Positions 37,321-49,973 of a stretch of DNA of 64,000 nt are shown piece by piece. Numbering within the stretch: position 1 is the stretch's first letter; each line of letters starts with the position of its first letter. The notes under the pieces were generated by a model. The model was not told the origin of the DNA. It was given only the letters and a program-made list of their open reading frames with translations, and did no database searches. A program made the position numbers and the translations under genes. Source of the DNA: Aphrophora alni (lineage: Eukaryota; Arthropoda; Insecta; Hemiptera; Aphrophoridae); assembly GCA_963513935.1 (NCBI GenBank), contig OY740765.1, forward strand, positions 75,995,718-76,059,717. The letters are read 5' to 3'.

Positions 37321-38734
37321 TATCAAAGGGATTTGAATTGGTTTGAGATATTAAGTATTGTATAGGGAATAAACTTCAGTTAAATTGCCCCCCCCCCCTA
37401 ATACTAACTTTGTTTTTTGAGGTCCAAAACAAGACAAAATTCTAACTAAGCATAGATAAATCTATACTGGTAGTGTCAACTTGTAAATGTAAAACTATAT
37501 TTACTTGTGGTAATAACTAATTGTTATCAAAAAATAATAATAATTTAAATTATACACTATTAAATTTAGCATCCAAAATTGTAATTATTACTTTTCTCAA
37601 ATATTTAAGATTGAAAAATATTAAAACAACAAAAGTAATCCAAAACTAACAATTACATTAATTTTATTACATGATAGGCCTTCAACACTTTAGTGTCAGT
37701 TTTATTTATACTATTAAAACAAAATTTACATAAAGATCATAACTGGCTTTGAGTACTGGAAAAAGAAGAAAAATAAACCTTTCTTAAGAACAGGAGTAAC
37801 AAAAGCTATAACAAATATCAATATCATGAAAATTGATCACATATACCAAAAAAAAAAAAGATAAAAAATGTCTAATTAAGACACTTTTAGAATAGGAAAA
37901 TCTATTGACATAACAAGAATGGTAACTTTAAAGTTAAGGTTAACAAAAATAATGTTGTTTGTACCATTGATGATAAAAACCAGATTGATAAATCAATCAG
38001 ATTTATGCTCATTTAGGTTATACCACTTTTTTTAAATTTATTTATTTATGCCACACAATACTTGAGTTTAGAAATCAGGACAATTTTTTACATTCTATCA
38101 AGTGTCAAAATTTAATCCATATTTAACTTTGTATAATACATTTAGCATGTGTGGAATAATTTAAAATCAAGGAACAATTTTATTTTCTCCTATATTTGTC
38201 ATTTGTATGTATTTATGGTAGATAATGGTAGTTTATAAGTTGAAGGGTTTTAAATAAATTATTATAACAAGAAATTGAGTTGAAAAACTGCAAAACAACC
38301 TTAGTACAGTCACATAACCATGATAGTAGTTGTTTGCATTAATCGCTAAGGGACTGTATTAGACTAGATTTCTGAATTGATTTTAAAAATCCTCAAAATG
38401 AATTATCAGTGATGATTAGTTAACATAAATGTACAGAACTATATTTGAAAATAAAAATATTCCTGACTGTAAACGGTCACATGTAAGTTATAAAAGTACT
38501 GGTGTTTATATAGCAACTTGCACAGTGAAACAATCCGGTCAGTTTAAAATATATTCAATATACCTTTATTACCTAACATATTGAAACAATTCAAAAGGTA
38601 ATTTCCATTTCTAAATATTGCTGTTACAACATGTAATTGCAATGTTGCACATATGTTAATTTTATCACTGGTAAACCACTGAAACCGTATTTAGACAATT
38701 GAACATCATTTATGCATCGTGGTGCATGTTTATA
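37321..38734 (-). other. Ssdp intron, no gene seen
   Basis: AT-rich, with a C homopolymer at 37387-37396. TTTATTTATTTATGCCACAC near 38038 resembles an inverted LINE 3' tail. Nothing else is recognisable. Confidence 0.45.
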
Positions 38735-39725
38735 ATGTGTAAGAAAATCGAGATGCCCGCTGCATAAAATGCATGCGGTCTTTGATGTGATTATTGAATG
38801 TGAAGAACGTTAAACCAGCTGAAATTTGCTGCAAGAGGATGCAACTTTCCAATGAAGGATACGAAAATGTGCAAGATGATGAATGGAACAGACAACTGTC
38901 TTTGCTGAATAAAGATTTGGTGCGTGCAGTTGATTAGAGAGAACATATAATTCACCATTATGTAACTTTTTCTGCCTCTTTAACAAATCTCACATTCACT
39001 TCTTCACAAAACTGTGTCTGAGAAACTGCAGTATTGAACATTTTGTGCATGCTGGGTGCTAAAGATGCTTACACAAGACAAAATTAAATTCCAAGGGAAT
39101 GCATTGGGCTTTCTGACACGATACACTAATCAAGGTTAAAATTTCTTGAGATATATAGTTACTGGGAACAAGATAAGGATGTCAATGCAAATTTTGCATC
39201 AAAACGACAGTCTATGGTGCATGAAGAACAAAATTCAAGGAAACAATTTTTACTTGATAGTACATATGCAGTGTTTTGAAACAGACAAGGAGTTTTGTTT
39301 GTAGACTTCTGGCCTCTGTTTTACAATCAGCATAGTTGTCTCTTGTGAATTAAAAAAAAAAAATCATGTAGTGTGATCCAGAATAAGTGACATTGCATGC
39401 TCACCAGTGCCGTTGTAGTGAGTCATGACAATACCTCGAACTGTCACCGGAACGCAACATCTCGTGAAGACCTTTGACTGAGAGTAATAGAGTAATTTGA
39501 TTATCCTCCCTTATAGACCAGACCTTGTATCAAGCAATTTTCAAGTGTTCCACCATTTAAAATATTTCCTTGCTGGCCAATGGTTCCATGAAGACAACAA
39601 GATCAAACAAGCCATTTATATAAGATTCATCTCGCCTATCAACTGGTTTTTAGAGTATACACCTAGTTTTAGGGTATACACTCAGCTATGACAAGTGCTT
39701 CAAAATTAGTGGAAACAATTGCAAC
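38735..39725 (+). pseudogene. mariner-type (DD34D) transposase pseudogene
   Basis: ATG 38735 gives MCKKIEMPAA, like the usual mariner N-terminus. Similarity continues through KPAEICCKRMQLSNEGYENV, LSLLNKDLVRAVD, KTVSEKLQY and CACWVLKMLTQDKIK, then FLTRYTNQG and IVTGNKIRM. In the last, the first catalytic Asp (GDE) has become Asn. VVVSHDNTSNCH (about 39415) keeps the second Asp of the HDN motif, and PYRPDLVSSNFQVFHHLKYF (39500 onward) keeps the third Asp in the YSPDLAPSDY-type motif. YDKCFKISGN near 39690 is the C-terminus. Length is normal for the family, but several frameshifts and stops inactivate it. Terminal inverted repeats were not found. Confidence 0.85.
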
Positions 39726-40422
39726 GTACACAATCAGCTCCAAAAACAATCAACAACATTTTTTACATCGTTTCACGCTAACTTGCCACTTATCTGTAAC
39801 GCATCGACTCTGCTTGTCTGTTTAAGTGAATTATACAGACCAGTAGTTCGTTGATTTTAAGTTTATGATAACTGTTTATTATCTTTTAATTTAATTTTAA
39901 TTTTTATCACTTAGCTCAGATTTACTCAAATTTTCTGAAAAACTGATTTCGTTAACTTTGTCACAAGGTCATGCTGTGTGGAAGAGTTAGGTTTCCACAT
40001 TTCAATCTACAAGTTAAAATTTATGTTCATTCACTTTCTTATAATATATAACTTTCAATTAGCACAAACACAGAAATATTATTTAAAAACCTGAAAACAC
40101 ACACATAAGGTACACAAAATAATTTCAAAACTATGAAATGGTTTTCTTTTATACATCGGAATGTTATTCGTCGCGGCTGCGACAACATTTATACTTATTA
40201 TGAATGTTATCATCTTGTCCATGATTTTTTTCTAATTGCTGTGTATTTGTTTATTCTGTGACTTATTGACTCAAACTTGATATGATATTAAACAGTTTAT
40301 CTCATTAAAACTTTAAACAAAAATATCTAAATGGTTTTTGTATACCCAAATGAAATCTTTAAATCAGCTGTTCCTTGTTGGCACTGGCATGTTATTCTCT
40401 AGCCAATGTGTGTTGATAGTGA

Positions 40423-41120
40423 AAATGGATTGTGATTATTTTGAAAGTTCCAATGAAATTCGTGATGCTTTAGAAGAGGATTTTAGTGACAATGAATGTG
40501 AACGTGATATTGAGGCAAATGATGTCCCCTCCAATATGTCTTTAGAGGATTTTTCTTCTTGTAGTTCAGACGATTATGTTCCCAATTTCGATGAACTTTA
40601 ATTTTCTGATAGAGATGATAATGATGCTCAAGTTCAAGGTAGGCCTAGGCCTAGTATTTCTTTTGATGATGACACTGAAATACGAAGTTCATCTATTCTC
40701 CTTTGCTCTATTACCGTATTTGGAGTACTTTTGGTGACCACTGAAGCCTGGACGAAAAAGGCATATTTCTTCAAGTAATAAATCCATCTGAAAGCCTTGT
40801 AAACTTAGTATATACAGTATAGTTAGATTTTTCTTTTGTTCCAAGTAAACTATATAAAACTATATATTTATGTAAACTACATACAATTTAGAACAAAATG
40901 GCTTATCTTAAATTTCTGTGTTAGTTGTTTATCGTATAAGTACTAATAGTGGATATTTTGACTTTATATTCTGAGAGCCATAACTCCAGATATAATTAAG
41001 GTAGGTGAATAATTAGATGTACTAATACATGGAACTTGTATTTCTTGTAATTTTTAAAATGAAATTCTGCATAAACGCTAAAATTGGTGAAACATTATGA
41101 TGAAACACTCAGAGGGTTAA
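40423..41120 (+). pseudogene. Possible piggyBac-like remnant
   Basis: ATG 40423 opens an acidic frame (MDCDYFESSNEIRDALEEDF) with serine/aspartate clusters such as SSCSSDDY. It stops at 40599-40601 and stays open in frame to about 40770. Acidic N-termini like this are typical of piggyBac-type transposases but not specific to them. The block ends at 41120 with CACTCAGAGGGTTAA, which looks like a piggyBac end (CCCTCTGAGTG) next to its TTAA target. The matching left end and the catalytic domain are absent, so this would be an internally deleted copy. Confidence 0.35.
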
Positions 41121-43265
41121 ACAAAATTTTACTTTTTCCAAAATAAACAAAATTTCAAGAATACTAAGTTACGGAATTTTTACAAAACACAATCAATTAT
41201 TTAACACTATATCATTAATAATTTCATTAATGGACTATTGGATGACCAAAGCAAAACAGTTATTTAATTACAAGAGAATTTATCAATCTTAAGCTTTTCC
41301 CAAAACAATAATTTTAAAAGATTTTAGTAAAAAGATTCTCCCTAATTTGTCGAATAATCCAATGAACTTGAATTGGGTACCTTTAGCATTCCGAATATTA
41401 TATAGATGCTGAAGTCATGTTCTTGTAGAAAAATCTTGAGTGTTCTGGTTTTGTTATGTGATGTCCATCTCACTCCTTCCCTGTTGTATCTAGTATTTGT
41501 AAGATGAATGGTTTGGATAGGTAAGACTCCTCCAGACACGTCTTCTCTTGCCAAGGATTGATTTTAGAGTTACGATCTTTCGACCATCAAATTTGGATTG
41601 TTCTTATTCGGGAAATTCTCCTAGCAACTTAACTAGTATCCAATGACTAATTTTCACTTTGGTTTGTAGCGTATTACTGCCAATTCCTCAGTTCTTTCAG
41701 ATTTATGTTTGTATACTTATATTCCTAACTTATTGATATTCATTTAATACCTTCATTTAATTTTTTTCCTTTTTGTCTTGCTACATTTCACTTTGTCAAA
41801 TTATAAATTCTCATTAAAATTCACTCTTGTCACAAGATGGAACAAAATTGAAAAGAGAAAATTGTGTCAGTGATAGACCCACAAGTTTAGAACAAAAATA
41901 ATAATAAATAAATAAAATAAATAAATAAAATAATAGTTTGTCAAAAAATAGTTTTCAACAAATCAACAAGTATGTAAAAAAGTACCATAACTACAAAACC
42001 ATGCCTGCTACGACTACAAATCAAACATGTACATAAGCAGTGGAACGAGAAGAAGAAGATTCAGCAAAGTAAATCAAAATTGGACCACACGTTCAAAAGT
42101 TAAAACGTTTTGTACGAAAATTGGTACAGAAACCAAAATTTTCCAGATCTTACATGCACGAAGTTAGAACGAGCAATTCTCAGCCTTATTACAAAATGTG
42201 TAGTGGGAGAAGGCCTAGATAATATGAGAGGTGAAATATAGCAAGAAAAAAGGAACAAAATAAAAATAATAAATCCTTTTTTTAAGTTCGCTTTTTATTG
42301 TCCATTGCCCTAGTGATTAAAGAACCCCCATTTTATCATTCTAATTGTTTTGCTTGGTCTCCATACAATACATCTTATATATTGAACATATTTATTACTT
42401 TTCCGTTGTACCCCTTTAATTCTCACTTAATTTGGTTTAACCCTTTTCGCCACTATCTTCAATTATTGTTTTAATTATATTTCCAATTTTGCTTATATTT
42501 TATTATTATCTTTACTTCCATTATTAGTATTTAACTTTATTTTAGTTGATTATTATTCTGTGTTCATTTTATTCATCAACCCCCCCCCCCCCCCAAGAAA
42601 GACTATTAAAACCACTTTTTACTATGTTTCTCTTAATTGTTTTAATATTTTTCATTAATTTTAGATTATCCCTTATACTTAATATAACCCTGAAGTTATT
42701 TTTCCTAAATCTAATAGTTTTTCTTGTGTAGTTTTTAAATTATTATTGATTTATTTTATTTTTATTTCTTCCCATTAATTACTACCCGATTTATTATCAT
42801 TTTACCCTTATTTAACAAAATTAGTTTTTGTACAAATTTATTTTCATATATAATATTCATATTGATGAACTCTACAACATCACTACCGGTGCATTACCTA
42901 CATTAGGCGTTAGCATAATTTCATTCACTTATATTTTCCCTTGATTTAGATTATTCAAAATCAGACTTGAAACAGTAAAATCTCATATGTTTCACAATGT
43001 GTAGTATAAGGTATGTACATCAAACGGCAAAGAAAATGGTTTGGAAGTATATTTTTGTTTTTCTTTAGTAGCCCATAGGGAACTTTCTTTCAGGATATTC
43101 CTCGTATTAATAACAAACCAAAGAGCCTATAGTAATGTCATTAATAACTGAAAATCTTACAATTGGCTCTACCGATTTTAATCAAATTTTGCAACACAAA
43201 ATATAATGGTGATATTTAAACATTTTTTCCCTGTACTTACATGTATGTAAACTGAATGTACTCAC
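41121..43265 (-). other. Ssdp intron, no gene seen
   Basis: AT-rich intron sequence with a C homopolymer at 42581-42595. No coding or repeat structure is clear. Confidence 0.5.
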
Positions 43266-43336
43266 CCCAGGCATGTTTCCACCAGGAACAGGTTTCATCA
43301 TTGTATACATATTTTCTCCACCTGAATTTGATGAAT
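43266..43336 (-). CDS. Ssdp: Ssdp, penultimate recognised coding exon
   Basis: A 71-nt exon with acceptor TTTTTCCAG and donor GGG|GTGAGT. With the last G of the preceding exon it reads DSSNSGGENMYTMMKPVPGG followed by NMPG. This matches the strongly conserved DSTNSGDNMYT-type block of SSBP family proteins, C-terminal to the proline/glycine-rich region. The exon starts in phase 1 (two bases complete an Asp codon) and ends in phase 0, which joins correctly to DFPMGG in the last exon. This junction logic and the family match make the call strong. Confidence 0.9.
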
Positions 43337-43764
43337 CTGGAAAAATACAATAAACGAAATATTAAACAAAAGTCCCTTTAACACAAAACTTATAATTTTT
43401 AATACATTTAAAATTACCTAATAAATTTTCCTTGTACCTAAATACATGCCATTCAAATTCAACTTTATGTAACCTAATATTAAACAGTAATCAACCCAGA
43501 GTTAAATCTGTAATATTTAGCTAGTAACAGTCCTCACATTTGTTAAATTATTCACATAAATTGTTTCAGAATAAGCAAGAGCAGTTGCTTCATTTTGGAA
43601 TTAATAACTCCAATGATATGTAAGAAGACAATGGAATCTTGAGAAAGAATAATATTGGGTCATTGTACAAACTCAAATAAACCTTGATAAATTGCTAAGA
43701 TAACACTGATCTGCACCCACACCATCAAACGTTTATTCAGCATAAACCAATGTGAGAGACTCAC

Positions 43765-43803
43765 CAGAAGGATAAGTGAGTGGTACCAATCCATGCCTCC
43801 GAG
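43765..43803 (-). CDS. Ssdp: Candidate 39-nt cassette exon of Ssdp
   Basis: On the minus strand ATGGGTTAG precedes and CTG|GTGAGTCTC follows a 39-nt segment 430 bp upstream of the exon at 43336. Taken in the phase set by its neighbours it adds 13 codons (ARRHGLVPLTYPS) with no stop, between VTRQ and DSSNSGG. It enters and leaves in phase 1, so inclusion or skipping both keep the frame. I do not recall this peptide in the family, so it could be a lineage-specific alternative exon or chance. Confidence 0.35.
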
Positions 43804-44469
43804 CTAACCCATTATAAAGATATAAAATGTTCAACACAATGTGTTATTGTAGAGCAACTACAATTTCCGACTAAACCATCCTAAAACTCGACTAACTCAA
43901 GCAAGTGTTATTTCCATTTGGTTGCATCATTCCATACCCAGTATTCCTAGGCTTGTTTTCATAAAAATTCCACTTTTATAATAAAACTAACCAATTTACT
44001 TTATTATCCTTCACTTTAAAAATATCTGGAAAAAACTACAAACAAAAGGAACAATTTTAATAAATTTAATATAATATTTAAAAAATCATCAAAATATAGA
44101 ATGTCATAAAATTAAGTCGTTTTTTTCCCAATTAATATAATTTATTCATGATTAAGTTCTTAATAAATTGATATGCATATTTTAGTGTTCCTGTTTGAAA
44201 AATATTTTTTCAATTGTTTGAAAAACATCCTAATGTATACGAATTCTTTAAGTTTGTTCATCTAATATTGTTTATAACAATTCTTGTCCTCCAATTTTAA
44301 TATGTATGCATTAGCATTTTAATATAAAATACTTTTATTAAATCTTTCTTGAATCCAAAATTTTCGCAAAATAAATCAAATCAGACAACTAAACTAAATT
44401 GAATGTTTTTGAGTAATTTAATATTAATATTACATATAATAATATTATTTATTTTCATATACACACATA
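43804..44469 (-). other. Ssdp intron, no feature seen
   Basis: AT-rich; no exon-like or transposon sequence recognised. Confidence 0.45.
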
Positions 44470-45420
44470 ATAATATTTCAAATTTATGTGGATCAGCAAT
44501 TAGTCGTCTATCTTCAGGATTAAGCATAATGCTTGTTCTGGCTTCAACATCATGTCCTTCTTCTACCAGCAGGCTTATAACAAATCCTTTCGTCAGACAT
44601 TCTCACCACATGATCCTTCCATATATTTTACTTAAAGCTACTTGATCCACGATAGACTGTACCTCCAGTTCCCTTGGATATATTAATTTCTTATTTGATC
44701 TGTTTATTCAGCCTTCAAATGATTGAAGCAATTTCATTGTTTGGTATCCCTCTTGTATAGCGTCCAACATTCTGAACCATAAAGTAGACCGAGAACAGCC
44801 ATACCTGTAAAATTTCAAATGAGTTTCTTTCCTTTTATGATTTTTCTAATTGTAGTTATTATTCCTTTCTTATTCTCACAACCAAGCAAAGTGAGACTTT
44901 ATAATTCTCAGATTACTAGAAATGTGCCACCTGCTCCAGATTTATTTCCAAGCATGATTTTGGATTTGACAGGGTAACTTTCAACACATGCCATCATCTT
45001 TGTTTTTAATGTTGATATTTCTAAATTGAACATGAAACTTTAAAACTGTAGTTTATGAGTTGATATTTGTAACATATCTTCACGGTTTTCTATAATTACT
45101 TGATTATCTGCAAAAATGTTTAAATTCATTTTTATACCTAAGTGAACTCTGCTTTTTCTACTCTCTGATGAGATATATGTATTGAACATAGCAGGCGATG
45201 TTCTACAACCTTGCTTTACTCCCTGATTAATGCTAATCTCTGTTGTTAATTCTCTGCCGATGTCAATAACAATTTAAGTATGATTTAGTAGGCTTTGTGA
45301 TACTTTAATTAGATGTGGTGGGATGGCCCTTTTCTCCATTATTGCCTCAAAGTTTCTTTTAACTCTGTCAAAGGCTTTCTTGTAGCATTGAATTTATATG
45401 CATAAAAATAAATCCTATAG
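44470..45420 (-). pseudogene. Non-LTR retrotransposon RT fragment (endonuclease-RT type)
   Basis: Minus-strand frames carry RT motifs in order from 45400 downward: an RVKRNFEAIMEK-like entry, REVKQGCRTSPAMFNTYIS (the VRQGC.LSP.LFN motif, about 45215), LNIFADNQVII (about 45125; catalytic FADD reads FADN), ISTLKTKMMA (about 45015), then MAVLGLLYGSECWTL (about 44800), a thumb-region motif common in insect LINEs annotated as craniofacial-type endonuclease-reverse transcriptases. The fragment is in the same orientation as Ssdp. Stops, frameshifts and the active-site change make it inactive. Clade assignment (RTE/CR1-like) is tentative. Confidence 0.7.
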
Positions 45421-46611
45421 CATTCCACGCTGTAAAACTTCAATATGTGGATTGAACAGTTATAGTTTTGTGGGTTCAGATTTAGAATGTGCTAGTGTGA
45501 TGGAAGTTGGAGCATGCAATATGGAATGCTGTCCGAAATGTGTCATTAGCTGACAGCACTAGACTCTATTTCCTAAGCTCCTAAGCTTCAAACCATACCA
45601 TAGAATAGCGGTTCTCAACCTGGGGTTCTGGTTCCCAGGGAGTTCGCGGAAAGAAAATGTGTAATGGCGGATGTGTACGTTGTAAAGTTACAATTTTAAA
45701 AAGTTTAAAAAAATATTAATATTAACCAACAAACATAATAAATAAAATTTAGTACAGATATGTCAAACATATATAAGAAATTTTAAGTCACATATTAAAA
45801 GAGTATGTAGGAAACAAATATATTAAAATCCAAAATAGAGATAACAAATCTAGTATGTCTCAGGTAATTTAACGACCCAAGCAGCAGCATGATTAATCAA
45901 CTGAATAAAAACAATATTTCAAAAGATATACAATGATGGTCTTTAAATTTGTTTGGATTTTCAATTTACTTACAATGGCTTGAAATTTTATTAACAATTA
46001 AAATGGTCAAAACAAGTACTTCATAAAATTAAAAAATACTCAGGTCAAAATCTGCACAGCATTATATTTTTATATAATACAGTTGTCCCTTGCTATTCAC
46101 AGGGGTTATGTTCTGCGAACAACGAAAGAGCGAATAGCAAAACCAAATCCTTATGGGGGAAAATGGGGTATGAATATTGTTAAGGGAGGAAGGATAATAA
46201 TTTAACATCTCTTACCTGTATAATCTTTGTTCTTGTAAAAACTTATAAATTCATATGCCACTAATACAAAAACTGTTAATTAAATTCAAGAACTTAAAAA
46301 CATTTTTTTAAACAAATTTTTACATAACCTAAAAAAGAAATACTTGTAAATGAAGTTTTCTTATTTTGTAAAAAACTTGATATTTTAGTCAGTTTTTTAT
46401 TATTTTGTTCATTACGTACTTCAATGTACGGCGCTAATGCAATTTGAAGCTCTTGTCTAAAAATAGATGACCTTTCTACAGAAGGATCAATTTCTGAAAT
46501 GTTTGTAGCTAGCTGCAGCCCTAAAATTAAAATTTCCCATTCAACTGATTTTAATTTTAAATCAGATGCAACCTCTTCTTCATTTTCTTTATCCCCTTCC
46601 TAATAACTGGA

Positions 46612-48595
46612 TTAAGACTTACTTATCAGCTCCTTTAGATCTTTTTCTATAAGTTCTTCGTTTTCACAATGCAGGAGCTGTTGAATGTCTGATATTTCAA
46701 TTTCGTTAAAACCTACGCCTTCAATTTCATGTGTGATTGAAACATTATCAGTTACAATTTCATCAGTACCATGAGCAATGTCTTTCAATATGGCATCTTG
46801 CCATAGTTTCTGCCAGCAAGAATTGATCGTTGAATGTTTAATTTCATGAACAGATTCCTTAACCCATTGGCCTAGCCTTTTCCGGAAACTTTGCTTGACC
46901 CTAAACTAGCAATTAAAATGGCTGATTTTGTACATTATTAGAAAAATATAAATAACTTTTGAATCGTAATTGTGATTTTAGTTCTGTTTTCACCATTTTA
47001 TTCTAAATTAAATTCTCTCTATAACAAATATAAGTTACGTACAATAACGATTTTCTATATTTTTTATTTACGAAACACAGCACAACGTAAGTATTCACTA
47101 AAACAGTAAACAAAACAAATGTTTATAACCTAATCAGAACACAGAAGTCATCTATTTATTCGATACATTGCTTACAAGTGTTGCCAACATCAAGTAATCT
47201 AAATATTCTAAAAGTATAATATCGATATCGTATTATAAACTGAATAAATCTAGCTTATATCACACGTGTCGTAAGGTTTCACTGCGACTGCGCATGAACA
47301 CTGCTCATAAAAAAGTGCAATCTAATTACATTTTAATCCTAATTTTTACAATAAAATGCAAATAAACCATTCTCATTGGATGCTGCTGTCATCTAACACA
47401 TTTATTCGAAACTATGTCAAACTAGTCAAACCTACGCTTAATAAACCTGTTTTCCGAGACACGGAGAAGTTCCGTATGTCTATTAGTGGGCCGCTCGGGG
47501 ACTATACGGAACAGTTCCGTATGTCTAGGCCAATGGGTTAATGTTAGCAATGCATTCGGCAATGTTATAATTTTTCCAGCATTGACTTATTGTTAACGAT
47601 TTATCATTCTCCATTTTGTCTAATAGTCCACTAAAAGTTCATCACAGATAAGTAGGCTTTGAATGATGCGATAATAACCTTGATCCAATGACTGAAGCAA
47701 AGTGGTCATGTTTGGTGGCAGAAATAACACATCTACATTAGGATGCAAAGATTTTATTTCTTGTGGATGTCCAAGTGCATTGTAGCATATAATGAGTAGA
47801 GCTTTTAAAGGGTAACGACTTTGCCCTTGAAAGTAAAAAAGTTCAACTTTTTTTATTTAAAAAAAAAAAAGAAGAAACTACTCAATGAAATAAGCTGTTT
47901 AAACATGCTTTATTTGCTTTCCATAAAACTGGTAGGTGGTTTTTATTTCCCTTTAAATGGTCTCGGATTTAAAGATTTAGTTTTAGCAAATAGATTAATA
48001 ATAATTGGTTTTAGCATGTGTCCACTAACACTGCAACAAAATAGGATAGTTAATCAATCCTTTGCTGTTTTAAAACCTGGAGCTGACTTTTGTTCTTTCG
48101 CTCTTGAAATTTCTTTGGAAACGAATTTGCTGCTTCGTAATCCGTTGACGCTGCTTCTCCTATTATCTTCACATTGTGTAGAGAAAACTTTTTTTTTAAA
48201 TTTTCAAACCAACCTTTACTGGGTGAAAATGTTGGTTTATTTACTTTCACCCCATTTAGAACAAAATGGTCAGATAACATTGTGCTTTTTGTTGAACAAT
48301 AATAGAACTGAGTGGCACCTTTTTCTGAGATTGATTTTGAATCCATAAATTCAACGCTTTTTCAATGTTCATATGGCGGCAAACGGACGTAACTTTCGCT
48401 GCTTGAAAAGTTTCTTCTTTTATACTTCTACATATGTTTTCTTCATTTATTTTTATTTTTAATGTTACGGACTGTTGATTCATTTATATTAAAGCATTTT
48501 GCTATTAAGGCTATGCTTTCACCACGTTGAAGTCTATCAAGAAGGTTAATTTTTTTCAATCAAAGGCATAACTTGATTGAGCCTTTTCTTTTCAT
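46612..48595 (-). pseudogene. Tigger transposase pseudogene
   Basis: Start ATG at 48595. The N-terminal helix-turn-helix of the CENP-B type (DRLQRGESIALIAKCFNINE) is followed by the CENPB DNA-binding region (EKALNLWIQNQSQKKVPLSS) and SKGWFENLKKKFSLHNVKII. The part that should hold the first catalytic Asp (NADETGLFW) is deleted between FPKKF and ERKNKSQLQ. The second catalytic site reads LIICYNALGHP, with Tyr in place of Asp. LPPNMTTLLQSLDQG (about 47690) follows. After the piggyBac-type insert, the C-terminus runs cleanly from KESVHEIKHSTINSCWQKLW to ELISKS and TAA 46612-46614. It is a dead copy but very recognisable. Confidence 0.85.
46863..47537. mobile_element. 675-bp piggyBac-type MITE inside the Tigger transposase
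   Basis: Left flank and end read TTAACCCATTGGCCTAG (46859-46875); the right end is its exact inverse (47525-47541). TTAA is thus present on both sides as the target duplication (46859-46862 and 47538-47541). Removing the insert with one TTAA restores ECIANIKESVHEIK in the Tigger frame. Next to the right end, TACGGAACAGTTCCGTA is palindromic, and GAAGTTCCGTATGTCTA recurs nearby. There is no transposase. Ends of the form CCC...GGG with TTAA are characteristic of the piggyBac superfamily. Confidence 0.9.
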
Positions 48596-49513
48596 TGGGT
48601 AATTTGGAAAACTTTTTTTAAGATCAAAATAAAAATTCATAAAAATGTAAATGAAAAAATAACAAAAAAATAAAATATATAATAGAAATGGTTATGTGAT
48701 AAAAATGAGTTGCTAAGCACTAAAACTCGAAATTACTCACTACTAACTCATAGTAAAATAAATAACATTTGTTTGGGATGAGATTAAATCGAAAAAGTTT
48801 AAAAAAATGTAAAATCAAAAATAAATTAAACAATAATAGAACAAAACTTTGAAATGTTTACATGAAAAAAAGAAAAACAATTCAGCTCTCAACTAAGACT
48901 TGAAAACACACACTACTAACTCAATGCCTCGATCAGTACTGTCTGTCCAAAGTCAGCTGAAGGATTTTGTCTGAAAAAAGGAAAAGTGGGCAAAATGTGT
49001 CATAGACAAACACATGACGCTTTCTACTGACCTGTGGTGGGGGAACCAAGCAGCCAATGACCTCTAGCTAGCTGTAGTGTGATGTTCCGCGAATACATGA
49101 AAACACGAAAACCAAACCCGTTAAAAGCGAGGGACAACTATACTATTTCTGCATACCGTAGATCATCTTCCTGAGCATGCACCCCGGTCCTCGAATATTA
49201 GACTGATCCACCAGCTACTGTGGTGGAAAGTATTGTCAGTCAGCTGCTGTTGTGCAGTGTCCCTTGTCTGTAGTTGATGTGTTCAGCAGCCCAATCAATT
49301 TGATATTTAACAGACTTCCAGTGTAATTAAATGTTGTTTATAATTATTTTGATAGTTTTATTGTTATTAACTTAAATCTATGTTGGTACAATACTATGGA
49401 TCTATGGCTAAAAACTGGTAGAGTAAAAAAAAGTAAGTACAGTACTACCTCGTTTATCCGGACCTCGTTCAACCAGATGTCCGGATATCCGGAACAAAAA
49501 ATATAAAATTTAA

Positions 49514-49636
49514 TCAAGGATAAAATAAAGCAAAAGCTTAAGGTTTCAAAATATTTTAATAATTATTTTGAATAATATTTTTAATAATATTTATAATATT
49601 TTGAAACTTTAAGCTTTTGCTTTATTTTATCCTTGA
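49514..49636. repeat. 42-bp perfect-looking inverted repeat inside the pogo element
   Basis: TCAAGGATAAAATAAAGCAA at 49514 is inverted exactly at 49617-49636. Pairing continues to the AATATTTT centre, giving arms 49514-49555 and 49596-49636 with one or two mismatches. It lies near the left end only, so it is a local foldback duplication and not a terminal repeat. Confidence 0.85.
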
Positions 49637-49973
49637 ATATGGAGTTTCAACAAGAAATATCTGCCATAACATTAATGTTGATAAAAACGTGATTTCCTCA
49701 ACAATACAGTGTCGCCTTGAGGTAGTAGGGCGGGTTGTTGATGTGCTGGGAAGAGAAAGTGGAGAAGCAATGATCTCTGCGTCACCATCCCCCTACCCCG
49801 ATGCGGCACGACAGTGACCTTGTCTATTGTCTACGCCGGCGGGTAGTCTGTCACATGCTAGCGACCGGAATACATCATTACCATATCGTGCTGTGCAGTG
49901 TTTAGTTTCTTTACATTTTTGATCGGATACGGTTAATAGTTTTATATTCGTGTGTTAGTGTTTGTGCGTAGAA

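Larger units (their letters stand above)
46080..49140 (-). mobile_element. Tigger/pogo-type transposon with both ends
   Basis: CAGTTGTCCCTTGCTATTC at 46080 pairs with the complement of AAAAGCGAGGGACAACTA ending at 49140. TA lies on both sides (46078-46079 and 49141-49142), as for all Tc1/mariner/pogo elements. Between them is a minus-strand DDE_1 transposase pseudogene. The 3061-bp length includes a 675-bp piggyBac-type insertion, so the original was about 2.4 kb. It sits in the 5' non-coding part of the hAT element. Confidence 0.85.

Noticed and set aside
47821..48348. 175-codon plus-strand open frame
   Set aside because: It is the antisense shadow of the Tigger transposase pseudogene, which explains the minus-strand frames motif by motif.
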